DNA from: Meghimatium bilineatum
Taxonomy: Eukaryota; Mollusca; Gastropoda; Stylommatophora; Philomycidae
DNA: 64,000 nt
Assembly (NCBI GenBank): GCA_034231615.1
Contig: CM067302.1
Location: 11,336,820-11,400,819, forward strand
Reading direction: 5' to 3'
Shown here: piece by piece, positions 19,965 through 32,754 of the stretch
How the letters are laid out: the number at the start of each line of letters is the position of its first letter
Position numbering within the stretch: position 1 is the first letter of the stretch
Translations under genes and position numbers: made by a program
Notes under the pieces: model-generated
Database searches by the model: none
What the model saw: the letters and a program-made list of their open reading frames with translations, nothing else
Told to the model about the DNA's origin: nothing

Positions 19965-20315
19965 TAAATCGAGAAATCAAATATATGCACCCCTACACCG
20001 CCTAGCTAGAGAATGGAAAATTATCACAGAACTTGTTTTGGAGAATCGTTAACGACGCTACTTTAATAATATAAAACGCAAATGCCCATTAATTCAGTAG
20101 AGCGTGGCTCAACTTATGTTTAGAAATGTAAATATAAATATATACAAGGCAAACTGGCATTAAACAACATAAACGTAGGAGGTTTTTTACCAGAGACATG
20201 GTCACAAACTGAGACTAAATCTCGTGATGTGATTGGATGCCCGGTAACCTATTACAATATTTATGTTACAATTGGACGGATTTTACTTAGGTCAAAGTTC
20301 ACTATAATAGTTCAT
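19965..20315 (+). repeat. Dispersed ~345-bp repeat D, copy 1
   Basis: Aligns along its length with 23500-23845 (AAAATTATCACAGAACTTG, CGTGGCTCAACTTATGTTTAG, CAGAGACATGGTCACAAAC, CTCGTGATGTGATTGGATGC). No coding frame and no recognised family. Confidence 0.75.
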
Positions 20316-20439
20316 ATTTCTATTACTTTAATAGTGTATATAATAGTTTATAACTTATAATAAATTATTTAATATAATTTGTATATTTATATACAATAAC
20401 ATATAATGTTATAATTAGAAATAGTTCAGTTACAACGTC

Positions 20440-20590
20440 TATAACTCAATTATTCGACAATTAGAACAGTTTCTATAACTCAATTATTCGACAATTAGAA
20501 CAGTTTATATAAGTCAATTATTCAACAATTAGAACAGTTTATATAACTCAATTATGCGACAATTAGAATAGTTTCTATAATTCTCTTATT
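20440..20590. repeat. 33-bp array TATAACTCAATTATTCGACAA
   Basis: About five copies. Confidence 0.8.
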
Positions 20591-20837
20591 TGACAGTAAT
20601 AATTTCCAAAAATCATACCTGGGTGAAAATTGGATGGTGAATTCTTGCAGGTTTCTCTCTGATGAATTTTTAGCTGCGTCACACTAGTGGCTTAGCTATA
20701 GTAAATGGAACGCTGAACAAGCTATCCATGCACTGTACGTTGATGCTTTATATGATTTTGGTGTCCTGTAAGCTATGCGTCCGGGGTGGACGTCTTTCCT
20801 GTCTCCCTACCCCCTTACGCTTCGATTTCCGTTTCAG

Positions 20838-20996
20838 TAAATATCTCAGTATGTAGAAGGGATAATATTTCCGGTTTCATGTTAGTTGAGTGTTATTTTA
20901 GAAATTTTTGTGAGGTTTTACTCTCCGCTCTACGCCGAGTTTTTCTCTCAATTCACGCATTCTCAATTTTTACTCATGGTTAGTGACCTCAAAATC
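20838..20996 (+). CDS. Weak terminal-exon candidate
   Basis: A very long polypyrimidine tract (about 20795-20836) ends in GTTTCAG at 20837. It is followed by a frame open to TAG near 20987 (NISVCRRDNISGF, then FRNFCEVLLSALRR, then a hydrophobic end). The segment lies beside a foldback MITE and has no matching partner. The pyrimidine tract could simply belong to a repeat, so this is listed at low confidence. Confidence 0.2.
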
Positions 20997-21215
20997 TGCT
21001 GATGGTGCAGACTTGCGTTAATTACGCCTTCATTCTTTCCTTTTCTTGATTATTCCCGTGTTTTCCGTTGGTAAATATTTAAATACTTGGAATTGCATGC
21101 CAAAAATAGCCAAAGCTACTCAATGTATATAAATAGCAACCAATGGAAAACGTGACAATAATTTTTTTTAAACGTACTAAATGAAGGCATGTTTACTTTT
21201 TTCCGTTAGGTCTTA
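20995..21215. mobile_element. Foldback MITE (family C), copy 2
   Basis: Left GCCTTCATTC... and GATTATTCCCGTGTTTTCCG; right ACCAATGGAAAACGTGACAA and AATGAAGGC: a palindrome around 21110. The rest of 21215-22030 shows no feature I can support. Confidence 0.6.
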
Positions 21216-22034
21216 TAGTACTGTCGATACTGTCACAATATAGAGCATTGAGTATTTCTGCTTTGTCCATAGGTTGATCTCCTGGCTAAAGATAAAACCA
21301 GAAACAGCCAACTGGACTTCTGGCTCGTTTTATTTTCCCTTTTTGTTTTATTCAATACTGAGTAATCTATTTATAGGATTGTTGATAAATCGTTTAGTCG
21401 AATTTATGGCAATTCGATAAACAGTCTCGGTTTTAACATTGCTCAATACTTTATTTAGAACTCTATTTATAAATATACATGTATACAAGATCAATTGGAA
21501 CATTAATTCAGCGAGGTTATCTGACTTATTGGCACCAATGTAACCACTGATGTTTAAGAAATAACCCTAGATTGCCCTGTAAAATATACCATTCAAAAAC
21601 CCCAGATTGTATGTTCAATATAAATAAGGCCAGAGTACTAAGTAATAACTATACCAAAAAAAAAAGGTTCATTTATTTATTTTCGTGCGCACTTGCATCG
21701 TTTTCTTTTGGTGACCTTTCTGTTTTGTAAATGGGGAAGTTTAATTGTTTCTAACTAAATTCCTAGAATTTCCTGAAAAATAGACCACAATATTTAGTCA
21801 AATTTGACCAAAATAACCCCAGCACCAAATACGACGGCCAAAAACTGAAGATCTATTGGACAACAATCACTAGTACATGCCATCATGTCTCGTTACGGCA
21901 AGGATCAGTAGACCTTCATGTAATCATAAATATCGCTTAAACAGAAACATGGATCCTTCAGATGTAACATGGATAAATTAATAGTATAAACAGGAAGCAG
22001 CAAAGGTAAGTCAGAAAGCAGCAGACAGATTACT

Positions 22035-22450
22035 AGTTATATGATACAAACCAGGGCCATAGACACCCTTATAGTTATATGATACAAAACAGGGCCGTAG
22101 ACACCCTTATAGTTATATGATACAAACCAGGGCCGTAGACACCCTTATAGTTATATGATACAAACCAGGGCCGTAGACACCCTTATAGTTATATGATACA
22201 AAACAGGGCCGTAGACACCCTTATAGTTATATGATACAAACCAGGGCCGTAGACACCCTTATAGTTATATGATACAAACCAGGGCCGTAGACACCCTTAT
22301 AGTTATATGATACAAACCAGGGCCGTAGACACCCTTATAGTTATATGATACAAATCAGGGCCGTAGACACCCTTATAGTTATATGATACAAACCAGGGCC
22401 GTAGACACCCTTATAGTTATATGATACAAACCAGGGCCGTAGACACCCGT
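22035..22450. repeat. 38-bp array (TAGTTATATGATACAAACCA, GGGCCGTAGACACCCTTA)
   Basis: Eleven nearly identical copies, so recently expanded. Confidence 0.95.
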
Positions 22451-22604
22451 ATTGCTTATTGATTTAGGCATAAATTGGGCCGTAAATGTGTTCTGTTTAA
22501 GGGAGTTTCTCTAAAAAAAAATAAAAAAGGTTATTCGGACGTTTTCTTGTGTCAGATCTTCCTTTTCATGATAAATGTGATCTTTTCTATGAACAAATCA
22601 ATAT

Positions 22605-22740
22605 GCATGTGGTTGGGTCTGTTGGTCTCACCAATGGCCCACTAGACAAACCACCCATGCAACATAAAACTTTAGTGGATGACATGCCGTTATATTGAGG
22701 TTATCTTCTTAGAGAAGCTTTATGGCACGTCATCAATACA
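22605..22740 (+). mobile_element. B element, 5' half only
   Basis: GCATGTGGTTGGGTCTGTTG to GGCACGTCATCAATACAATT; no 3' module. The following 22745-23220 is unassigned sequence that ends in an AACCAACCAACCAACCACC tail, suggesting an unrecognised retroelement. Confidence 0.7.
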
Positions 22741-23499
22741 ATTAAACTTTAATTGTGTTTTTGAAATGTGTTTTATGTTTACCTGAATGTATATGTATGC
22801 ACCTTCTGTTATTGGGAGAGAGCCAGGGATGTATTGTGCAGCACTGGGGAGGAGGAAACTGACAGCACTGTTTTTTCTTATGACTTAGACCCATCATAGA
22901 GGCACAGTGACTCAGGACGTGACAATCCTTTTGACTTGAACATTTGGTTGCATGCCTGGAGCAATAGAGAAGTTCGGCATAACCAGTAGTCAATTGGTGG
23001 CGGGGAATGACCACAGTGAACCCTATCTTGGTTGCAGTGGCTCGGAGCAGTGCATAGGTTGAAACCTACATTCCTCGAGGTGTGGTAGTTATTCTCAGGC
23101 TCTGTCCCGGGGTGGACCGAAAATCCACAGACTTCCCAACAATATACCATTTAATGGCATTAGGTCAAAGAGCATGAGCCCATGGACTGCTGGATCAGCA
23201 ACCAACCAACCAACCACCCATGAACAAATCAATCGCTGAGGATATTTATTTATTTGTTTTTGGTCTGCCTTTTTGTGCCAAGTTGCTAGTACTAAACATA
23301 ATGCTCCAGTTTCTTAAGAAAGGTGTGGGGGGGGGGGGTGGTTGCACATTACAATCCTCTCCTATCTACGGACCTGGTTATAATTGTCATTGTTTATTTT
23401 CTCCAAAATTGTGGTTAAATCCCACTCCTGCCCCCAATGCTCCCTATACTAAATATCATACGAAGATATAAATATTTGATGAAAGGAAATTCAATAAAA

Positions 23500-23845
23500 T
23501 AAAATGAGAAATCAAATATTGGCCTATACAACTTGTAGAGAATTTAAAATTATCACAGAACTTGCTTTGATGAATAGTTAGCTACGCTACTTGAATATAT
23601 AAACGCAAATGTCCATTAATTCAGTGAAGCGTGGCTCAACTTATGTTTAGCAATATAATTATAAATATATACAAAGCAAACTGGCATATAAATAGTTCGA
23701 GGTTGTTACCAGAGACATGGTCACAAACCGAGAATAAATCTCGTGATGTGATTGGATGCCCGGTAACCTAATCTAATATTTATGTTACAATTGGACGGAT
23801 TTTACTGAGGTCAAAGTTCAATGTCATAGTTCATACAATGAATTA
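23500..23845 (+). repeat. Dispersed ~345-bp repeat D, copy 2
   Basis: Partner of 19965-20315, same orientation, roughly 85% alike by eye with several small indels. Confidence 0.75.
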
Positions 23846-24088
23846 TTTATGTACATTTATGTACATTTATATACATATTCCGAGTCCGTCGTTAAATTTA
23901 CAGTCATGTGGATTCATTAAATCATCCCTCAAAAGTGATGTTACTTTATGTTTTCGCCTAGTTTTATTTACCACTTTGTGCAACAAAATGAAAATCACGG
24001 GAAAATAGAAATATCGTAATTTTTTAAGGATGGATCGATAAGTCCACAGGACTGTATAATTGACAAGGTATTCACATGATCATTATAT

Positions 24089-24253
24089 CTACTTCTTTTT
24101 TTCAGCGTTCATTCTCAAACTCCCACTGGATCTCTCTTATACCAGGACAATGGTCCAAGTAGATTCCCAGCAGGATATAATCCAGAAAATGGAAATGCGT
24201 TGTGTCGCCATTTTATTTGCGCAAATGGTCCGACACATCCGTCTTCGGCGGAG
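24089..24253 (-). mobile_element. SINE A2 with 10-bp target duplication
   Basis: Flanked by ATCATTATAT (24079-24088) and ATCATGATAT (24254-24263). The minus strand reads CTCCGCCGAAGACGGATGTG to GAGTTTGAGAATGAACGCTG and a GAAA-rich tail. Homologous to 47166-47335. Confidence 0.75.
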
Positions 24254-24357
24254 ATCATGATATAAAAAATAAATATAGGTAGCTTTATACAAACGTACAA
24301 TTGATGTTAATACACGGATAGACCAAATTACTAACACGACAACCAACAGCAGAAACT

Positions 24358-24880
24358 CAACAACATACAAATACTCAACAACATGCAATCTCAATTGCAA
24401 CATACAAACTCCCAACAACATACAAATACTCAACAACATACAATCTCATTGCAACATACAAACTCCCAACAACATACAAATACTCAACAACATGCAATCT
24501 CATTGCAACATACAAACTCCCAACAACATACAAATACTCAACAACATACAATCTCATTGCAACATACAAACTCCCAACAACATACAAATACTCAACAACA
24601 TACAAACTCCCAACAACATACAAATACTCAACAACATACAAACTCCCAACAACATACAAATACTCAACAACATACAAACTCCCAACAACATACAAATACT
24701 CAACAACATACAAACTCCCAACAACATACAAATACTCAACAACATACAAACTCCCAATAACATACAAATACTCAACAACATACAAACTCCCAACAACATA
24801 CAAATACTCAACAACATACAAACTCCCAACAACATACAAATACTCAACAACATACAAACTCCCAAAAATATACATTCTCA
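24358..24880. repeat. 36-bp array (AACATACAAACTCCCAAC, AACATACAAATACTCAAC)
   Basis: Two alternating 18-bp half-units, with AACATACAATCTCATTGC variants at the left. Open in many frames because 18 is a multiple of three. Confidence 0.95.
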
Positions 24881-25047
24881 ACAACATGGTCTGCAAAAAA
24901 ATGTTAATATAGTTTACGTATCGACTTTCTTTTACACTGCAGACTTTACGTATAAGCTACACAAGGCCCCCAACTTTCCTGAGCAATTGTCATATATACT
25001 TAAATATATTGCAGCAATATTTCTCCCAATGCCGCACGTCCGTAAAG

Positions 25048-25080
25048 CTTAGGGCCTTATCAAGTTTAAATCCGGCCCTG
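25048..25080 (+). mobile_element. hAT-like terminal sequence
   Basis: AGCTTAGGGCCTTATCAAGT then TTAAATCCGGCCCTG, the same terminus as at 8398-8420 but without the array. Confidence 0.5.
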
Positions 25081-25124
25081 TTCTCCTACCGGGATTTCCT
25101 TACATGTACCCATCGCTTTCAACC

Positions 25125-25350
25125 AAACATCATGCCACCTTTCACATCTCGTTCAACACAACATCATTCCACCTTGCACATCTCATTCAACAAAATATCA
25201 TGCCACCTTTCACATCTCATTCAACAAAACATCATGCCACCTTTCACATCTCATTCAACAAAACACCATGCCACCTTTCACATCTCATTCAACAAAACAT
25301 CATGCCACCTTTCACATCTCATTTAACAAAACATCATGCCACCTCTCACG
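25125..25350. repeat. 34-bp array (CATCTCATTCAACAAAACATCATGCCACCTTTCA)
   Basis: Six to seven copies. Confidence 0.9.
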
Positions 25351-25659
25351 AATGTCACTCTGAGTACTTAACTCATTGTCCCCAATGTGCATCCATCTCT
25401 GTCAATAAAACATCATACGATCATCAAAACATCTATTCACCGATCTCGTGAACAGATTTCATTACATGACACGAAAGATGCGCAAACTATAGAAGAAATT
25501 ACATGGTTGTGCGCATAACATAACAAAAGTTTCAAAAATTGGAATGTTATCACCTAATGAGGCCACATTTGCCTAACATGTACCGAATTTCCTATACAGA
25601 GCATAAGACACATCTGTATGTTAGAAATAAAATAGAAATTTATGCAGGTGTACAAGAAC

Positions 25660-25890
25660 CACTGTTTTCGATATGTAAATGACGAAAACTTGCATGGTTT
25701 GGACGTGCATGGTTTGAACCGTCGAGAGTGAAAGAAGCAGAGGAGGTAAAATAAAAAATGTGGACAGACAACATCAATAATCAGACAGGACAAGAGTTTT
25801 CCTCACTCATCTGCATCGTTTAAGATATAAATCGCTGGGGTATTGTGTGCTGAAGCATCCTACGACCCTAGCGAGTTACGGGTTTACAGA
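25660..25890 (+). pseudogene. LINE RT 3' end (RHDSLS family), decayed
   Basis: Parallels 27960-28250: GGACAGACAACATCAATAAT, ACTCATCTGCATCG, GTGTGCTGAAGCATCC and CGAGTTACGGGTTTA. Sequence 25900-26370 to the right shows nothing I can assign. Confidence 0.6.
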
Positions 25891-26369
25891 TATATAGATA
25901 TATCTTGCTTACATAATAAAATTGCTCATGGACAATATCTTGGAGGACAGATGATATGAGAAAATTATTGTCTTTGAAAACAATTACGATGCTTGCCTAA
26001 GAAGACAGTCTGCTCAATGTATGGGAGAACAAGACGAAAATAGATGGTTGACTACAGAGGCCCGTGGGTCTCTGCTCCTTGGCCCACTTTTAATTTCTCG
26101 TAGATAGGAGTCTCTGAAGATTAAAATTATCAAGGGAGGCAATCAGTGTTTTATTAGTATCTAAGAAAAGCAATATTTTATGCGAGTTATTCATCTTTGT
26201 GCTATATCCATCTATTCATTATCTATTATAGACGTTTATCGGACGAAATGGTGACTGGATTACTAGAACCGCGTCCTGCATTCATTTTTGATAGTTTAAA
26301 AACTCTGATATAACCAAATTAAACTAGCGTACGTGATTAAAAGTAGCGTATCTCACTATGAAAGGTTTA

Positions 26370-26760
26370 TTAGGTAATCTTCACTAGGGTAAATTCCAAG
26401 TACTTAGATAATCTTCGTTTGGGTAAATTCCAAGTACTTAGATAATATTCGCTAGGGTAAAGCTGAAGTACTTAGATAATCTTCGCTATGGTAAATCTGA
26501 AGTACTTAGATAATCTTCGCTAGGGTAAAGCTGAAGTACTTAGATAATCTTCGCTAGGGTAAAGCTGAAGTACTTAGATAATCTTCGCTAGGGTAAAGCT
26601 GAAGTACTTAGATAATCTTCGCTAGGGTAATGCTGAAGTACTTAGATAATCTTCGCCTGGGTAAGGTCAAGGTACTTAGATATTCTTCGCTTGGGTAAAG
26701 TCGAAGTACTTAGATAATCTTTGCTAGGGTAAAAGCAAAGTCGTACATGTTTGCTAGGGT
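26370..26760. repeat. 34-bp array (AGTACTTAGATAATCTTCGCTAGGGTAAAGCTGA)
   Basis: Eleven copies, with older variants at both ends. Confidence 0.9.
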
Positions 26761-26935
26761 TAAGTCGAGGGGATGCGAGCAAGAGGTTGTCAGAGATACA
26801 AGTGGAAGCATAACATCACAAGATGGACAGGTTACAGTCTAGCAGAGTGCACCATCAAACCAGGAGACAGTGGATGCTGAAGGTCTGTTTTATCCATCCT
26901 TCGTTGCGGAGACGGCATTTGATGATGATAAGGTA
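26760..26935 (+). pseudogene. LINE RT 3' end (family X), short plus copy
   Basis: GCGAGCAAGAGGTTGTCAGA, GGACAGGTTACAGTCTAGCA and GTTGCGGAGACGGCATTTGA match 62310-62455. It starts directly where the 34-bp array ends. Confidence 0.65.
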
Positions 26936-27950
26936 ATCTTATGAGTATATCTAATGAAGTTACAGATGACAGGACATATGACAAGTCTATCCTTGTTTCT
27001 TCAGCGCCGAATGTGGTGCATAGGGAAGAAACTAGAGTTCTCTAGTTCCAGCAATGTGTGAAATTCCTGCGATGTGTGAAATTCCTGCGATGTTTGACTA
27101 CTGTGTGAAATTCCTGCATGTTTTTGAGACCCATAGGTCATACCCTCTTTGATGGTTGTTCTGCAAAGAGTCTCTCTTAGTCGGGTCTTTCTCTTTTTCT
27201 TTTGCCATCTGATACCAATTTTAATGCTGTAATGACAGTCTGTATTTTTCTTTTGCCACCTGGTATCCATTTTAATGCTTGTAGTGGCAGTCTGTTTTCA
27301 TTCATTCTAAGTACATGTCCGATATAAGTCCATCATGTTCTTCTTATTGTTGGATTTTTCTGTTTGATGTCTTCTCTTACTTGCTTGCGTGAGTCTGTTT
27401 CTGTAAAATGGCAAGTGGCGCAGGGTGAAAGATAGTCAGGTTACAGTTGATGTTTCTGTGTGAATGATGTTTCTGTGTCATAGCTCATTGTTGATGTGTA
27501 GTTTCCTTCGTTTATGAGAGAAGACCTGAAATAAAATTCAGACTGTTAGAACATCAAGAATGAAATTTATCATGACACATTCACAGGTTGTTCATACATA
27601 ACGTCACCAATTTGGGGGGGGGGGGGGTCTGATCAATTTTACAGACGTGGACTAGTTGGAGGGGGAGGGGTGTGTTGACAATAAAGTTACGTCAAAAATA
27701 GTGATTAATTGACTCATTAAATTGCTTGAAATTTGACACAATTTTCATTAACTTATTCTGATAGAAAGATATAGGTCTGGGAGTGGGAAAGGTGGGGGAG
27801 GGATTAAAGTAAATATGACATAATTAAGCAGGGAAAATGTCCCTAAATGCATGAAAGTTGGTGACAAGTGGAGGGGGGCTCAGGAATTTGTTTTAAAAAA
27901 TGTTTAGTTATTTATGAACAGACACTTGTGTGTTTCAAAAATTAGTCTTC
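26935..27950. other. No recognised gene
   Basis: Contains a small repeat of TGTGTGAAATTCCTGCGATG (27050-27120), a G-run at 27615-27627 and purine-rich low-complexity sequence. No exon supported. Confidence 0.5.
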
Positions 27951-27959
27951 AATTTATGG

Positions 27960-28255
27960 ACAAGGACTTTTGTGTTTCAAATATAAAGTCTTAAAACTAG
28001 CATGGTTCGGGCATGTATGCAGGCACGATTCCTTGTCAAAAACTATACTGCAGGGAACTGCCGAGGGTAGAAGAAGCAGAGGAGGACAAATAAAGACATG
28101 GACAGACAACATCAAGGAATGGACAGGGCTAGATATTTCCACTCATCCGCATCGCTGAGGATAGAATTCGCTGGAGGACTCTGTGTGCTGAAGCATCCAA
28201 TGTGGTACCCCTACGACCCTGAAGGGTTATGGGTTTATTGATTGATTGATTGATA
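27960..28255 (+). pseudogene. LINE RT 3' end (RHDSLS family)
   Basis: Reads KLAWFGHVCRHDSLSKTILQ, then GTAEGRRSRGGQIKTW and TDNIKEWTGLDISTHPHR, then the usual end CGACCCTGAAGGGTTATGGG and a (GATT)n tail at 28237-28252. Other copies: 25660-25890, 11280-11400 and possibly 31150-31230. Confidence 0.75.
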
Positions 28256-28539
28256 AAGTCTTCAATTTATGGATAGCCACTTGTGTGCTTCACAAATAAA
28301 GTTTTCAAGGATAAAAGGATTGACTTCATTGTATTCAGGTTACCCATTTGTTCTCTGTTCTTCTCAAGATGATGATGATGATGTAGTAATCCATATACTT
28401 GTGAGCTTAACAGGCTACAGCCTTTCTGGCAAACGCACAGGATGAGCAATAGAAGTGTCACATGCATGTATAAGGTTTTCTATCTCAAAGACATGGTTGT
28501 GTTACGGGGGCTTAAGGATGCACGTGAAGTACATTAGGG

Positions 28540-28690
28540 AGATATTACAGTGTAGCAGTATTACAGTGTAGCAGTATTAGAGTGTAGCAGTATTACAGTG
28601 TAGCAGTATTACAGTGTAGCAGTATTACAGTGTAGCAGTATTACAGTGTAGCAGTATTAGAGTGTAGCAGTATTACAGTGTAGCAGTATT
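28540..28690. repeat. 16-bp array ATTACAGTGTAGCAGT
   Basis: Nine copies, two with AGAG for ACAG. Confidence 0.9.
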
Positions 28691-28799
28691 CTGAAACAGA
28701 AATATAGTACCCAAGGTTTGATTTTTCGCAAGCCAAGATTGTAGCTTTTAGAACACCCAGTTAATGACTTTTCGGAAGCCAAGATGTTTTTGATCTGAC

Positions 28800-29460
28800 A
28801 TTAGCTAACTTGAGTCTAGCTGGCCTGGCATTAGCTAACGTGAATCTAGCTGACATGTCATTATTAACGTGACTCTAGCTGACCTGAAATTAACTAACGT
28901 TGCTCTAGCTGACATGGCATTAACTAACGTGACTCTAGCTGACTTGACATTAGCTAACTCAACTCTACCTGACAATAACTGACCTGACAGTAAAATGAAT
29001 CTGCCAGACCTGATACTAGTCAAATTAACTCTAGCAAACTTGACTCTAGCTGACTTGACTTTAGCTAACCTGTGCATGACCTGATACTAATTAACTTGAC
29101 TCTAGCTGACCTGATACTAGCTAACTTCAAACAGATATGATTCCAGCTGACCTGACTCAAGCAAGCATGATTCAAACTGACCTGACTCAAGCTGGTATGA
29201 TTCCAGCTGACCTGACTCAAGCTGGTATGATTCCAGATGACCTGACTCAAGCAAGCATGATTCAAACTGACCTGACTCAAGCAAGCATGATTCAAACTGA
29301 CCTGACTCAAGCTGGTATGATTCAAACTGACCTGACTCAATCTGGTATGACTCCAGCTGACTTGACTTAAACCTGATTGATTCCAGCTGACCTGACATGA
29401 TTCTGACCTGACACAAACTGGGATGACTCCAGCTGACCTGACCTGACTGACCCATACCAA
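28800..29460. repeat. 30-bp array in two subfamilies (AGCTGACCTGAC...)
   Basis: 28800-29110 is diverged (CTAGCTGACCTGACATTAGC). 29115-29460 is sharper (ATGATTCAAACTGACCTGACTCAAGCAAGC). Both share CTGACCTGACT, so they likely grew from one seed. Confidence 0.85.
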
Positions 29461-30170
29461 ATTTACGCGCCGCTGATACAATTGTCCCGCACGCAAACCA
29501 CACAAAAAACAAAATAAATAAGCAATGGTGCATACACACACGCACCCACGTACCCAAAAACATATACAGGTACATAGACATCACACCAGCGTACACACAT
29601 CCACACACACACACGCTAATAAACAGGTCATACACACAACATAAACCCAACAGTGTGAGATATCAGATACCATTTCGACGACGGGCCTACCTGAATAGAA
29701 CTAACGGTGCGCATTTATTGCTCTCCCGTTAAGTGAGTAGTGGGGAGGGAAAATTACCGTTATATCGTTCACACCTTCGCGTCACGTGACTAGCCGGGTA
29801 AGGTGCACAATACCTGATAGAATTTACCGTTATGTTATTATCACCTGTGTCCCCGTGTTGGTATACAGGTCACGAATACGTGCGGTCATGTTAGAACTTG
29901 AACTAGCTGGTATCTGATTTTCCCGGCAAATATTAGAACATTTTTATTCTTGTGTCCGGGGGGAAAAAGAAAGGAAGACAAATATGGAATAAGGGAAGAG
30001 TTAAATGTTGGAACAACAGAAGAATAAGAATAAAACGAAATTATATGAGCGGGGGGGGGGGTTACAAGAGGAGAGAACGGGGGAGAAGAAGAAAGGAAAT
30101 CTTACAGGAGGATAGAATGAAGGGGAGGAATTAGGGAAATGATAGAAAATATGAGAACGAATGAGAGAAA
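29460..30170. other. Unassigned sequence, possible regulatory DNA
   Basis: A non-repetitive, comparatively GC-rich stretch at 29650-29920 holds a CACGTG E-box in GCGTCACGTGACTAGC (29790-29805). No exon or TE motif seen. 29960-30170 is purine-rich. Confidence 0.3.
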
Positions 30171-30174
30171 GTAA

Positions 30175-31045
30175 GATAATTTTGAAGGGGGATAGAATGG
30201 AAGAGCGGAACTAAGGAAATGTTACAGAAGGATAGATTAGAAGAGCGGAACTAAGGAAATGTTACAGAAGGATAGATTAGAAGAGCGGAACTAAGGAAAT
30301 GTTACAGAAGGATAGATTAGAAGAGCGGAACTAAGGAAATGTTACAGGAAGATAGAATGGAAGAGCTGAACTAAGGAAATGTTACAGAAGGATAGATTAG
30401 AAGAGCGGAACTAAGGAAATGTTACAGAAGGATAGATTAGAAGAGCGGAACTAAGGAAATGTTACAGAAGGATAGAATGGAAGAGCGGAACTAAGGAAAT
30501 GTTACAGGAAGATAGAATGGAAGAGCTGAACTAAGGAAATGTTACAGAAGGATAGATTAGAAGAGCGGAACTAAGGAAATGTTACAGAAGGATAGATTAG
30601 AAGAGCGGAACTAAGGAAATGTTACAGAAGGATAGATTAGAAGAGCGGAACTAAGGAAATGTTACAGAAGGATAGAATGGAAGAGCTGAACTAAGGAAAT
30701 GTTACAGAAGGATAGATTAGAAGAGCGGAACTAAGGAAATGTTACAGAAGGATAGATTAGAAGAGCGGAACTAAGGAAATGTTACAGAAGGATAGATTAG
30801 AAGAGCGGAACTAAGGAAATGTTACAGAAGGATAGATTAGAAGAGCGGAACAAAGGAAATGTTACAGAAGGATAGATTAGAAGAGCGGAACTAAGGAAAT
30901 GTTACAGGAAGATAGAATGGAAGAGCTGAACTAAGGAAATGTTACAGAAGGATATAATGGAAGAGCGGAACTAAGGAAATGTTACAGAAGGATAGAATGG
31001 AAGAGCTGAACTAAGGAAATGTTACAGGAGGGTAGAGTGGAAGGG
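30175..31045. repeat. 40-bp purine-rich array (GAAGAGCGGAACTAAGGAAA, TGTTACAGAAGGATAGATTA)
   Basis: About 21 copies with an exact 40-bp period. ATTAG and ATGG alternatives alternate in blocks. Confidence 0.95.
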
Positions 31046-31800
31046 AGGAATTAGGGAAATATTACAAAATATGATAACGAATGAGAGAAAGTAAGGAGAT
31101 GTTACAGGATGATGAAATGGAAGAGAGGAAGTAAAGAAAATGTTACAAAAGATAAGATCCCAACTACGGCCCTAACTCCTTGTGTTGATTCTTCCAATGT
31201 GCCCACCCATACGACTTTAATGGGTTATGGATGGATTTGAGTTTAAATTCTTCGTTTGCATAAGAAGATATTCGAAACATTGCAAAGAAACTGTAGCTTC
31301 GGTGAGATTCCCCAATGTAACGTCATTGTGTAGGCCTACTTCCTACTAGCCCTTCGTTCTGAAGATCGTGAGTTTCACTCACCAGTGAAACGATTCACAA
31401 ATATTTCCAAGTGACCCTTGATCTAAGGTTTGCACGATAAAGTCTAGTCTTGTCAGTGATGTACAAAACAATAGGATCCAGTGTGCACATTTAAGAACCG
31501 TTGATATTTGAGAAACATATCAAGGAAGACAGAGAAACTGATGTCAGGACAAAAATAAAATGAGTAAGGTTGTAGGTATCAGCCTTCTCTCGGTAGACCA
31601 ACTGAAATGTGATACCGTCGTCGAGAAAGGTCGTGCTAGACCGAGACATGCAGGTAAGATTTCAGGAAACTTTGTCCTCGAAGTATGGAATGTCGTTAAA
31701 TGAAGTTTTATCGTGTCATGTGACCAGACACGGTAAATTTAAGTGATAAATCTGATATTGATATCAGGTCTGTAGCTACGTCTCCAAATATTTATATTGT
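31045..31800. other. Unassigned
   Basis: 31150-31230 resembles the end of the RHDSLS LINE (TTCTTCCAATGTGCCCACCC, TTTAATGGGTTATGG). A possible 53-bp exon ends at GCAG/GTAAGA near 31650, but I cannot pair it. Confidence 0.35.
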
Positions 31801-31829
31801 CAGCTCGCTTGTACCACGTCTGCATGTCC

Positions 31830-32430
31830 CATGATTACGCTAAAGCGTCAGACGATTATGTCAACTACGTCACGACTACGTCAACATGTCCGCGACTACG
31901 TCAGTATGTTTCACTATTATTTTTGCGCATGTCGCATGACTATATCGACATATCACAGGAATACAATCACATGACTGCACCAGCATGCAATTCATGTCAC
32001 ATGACTGCATCAAGATGTCACATGATTACGCCAACATGTCATGTGATTACACCAACATGTCACATGACTACACCAACATGTCACATGACTATATCAACAT
32101 GTCAAACAGAGGAAAGGAAGTTTGAATTTTACTAGGACTTTATCAACAGAATTAACCCGCCAGTGGGAATTGTTCCTCTTTTGCGATCAACTCGCAGTCA
32201 TCTAGTGCAAATCTGGGCTCTGTAAGCAGTTTGCTTTAGGTCTATCTAGGCTTCTGATACTACACAACAATTGATTACGCAATCAACTATTACTACACAG
32301 CAATTCATGACACGACTATCCTGCTCTACTGTACAACAATTGATGACATGTCCATATTACCGCTACACATCAATTGATGACACGGCTATCACGCAACTAC
32401 ACAGCAATTGATGACACATCTACACTGCTG
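31830..32430. repeat. Two degenerate arrays (CATGTCACATGACTACACCAA; CAATTGATGACACG)
   Basis: About 12 diverged 21-bp copies at 31830-32115 and five approximately 40-bp copies at 32255-32430. Confidence 0.75.
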
Positions 32431-32754
32431 CAACACTTCTGCGATCAATTCCTATTCATTTATTCCGATATTGATCATATTTAGAGCGGTTTGTTTTATG
32501 TATTTTTACCATAGTTTGAATTTCCAGGGATGTTCCGGTGATTTTCGTTCTGCAAACAGCACGATTCAGACAGCATTGTAATATGAGTGTGATGCTGCTC
32601 CTCAGATGCAGGCTGCAGTCGTTCACGCCGATTCAGTGTACATTTACACTACTGTTGTGTACGCAACATAATAATTGTGACTTGTTCGATGCTTTTACAT
32701 TAATTTTTTTCCATGTGTGTGGGTTTTGGGAAGATAGGACGAACAGAATGAAAC

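Noticed and set aside
24375..24896. Repetitive 173-residue frame (SLYVVEYLYVVG)
   Set aside because: 36-bp array; opposite strand and other frames are open too.
31599..31651. 53-bp exon candidate before GCAG/GTAAGA
   Set aside because: Acceptor poor and no neighbouring exon fits its phase.
32531..32700. Acceptor-like TTTCCAG followed by an open frame (DVPVIFVLQTARF)
   Set aside because: Weak pyrimidine tract, no usable donor, and no partner in phase.
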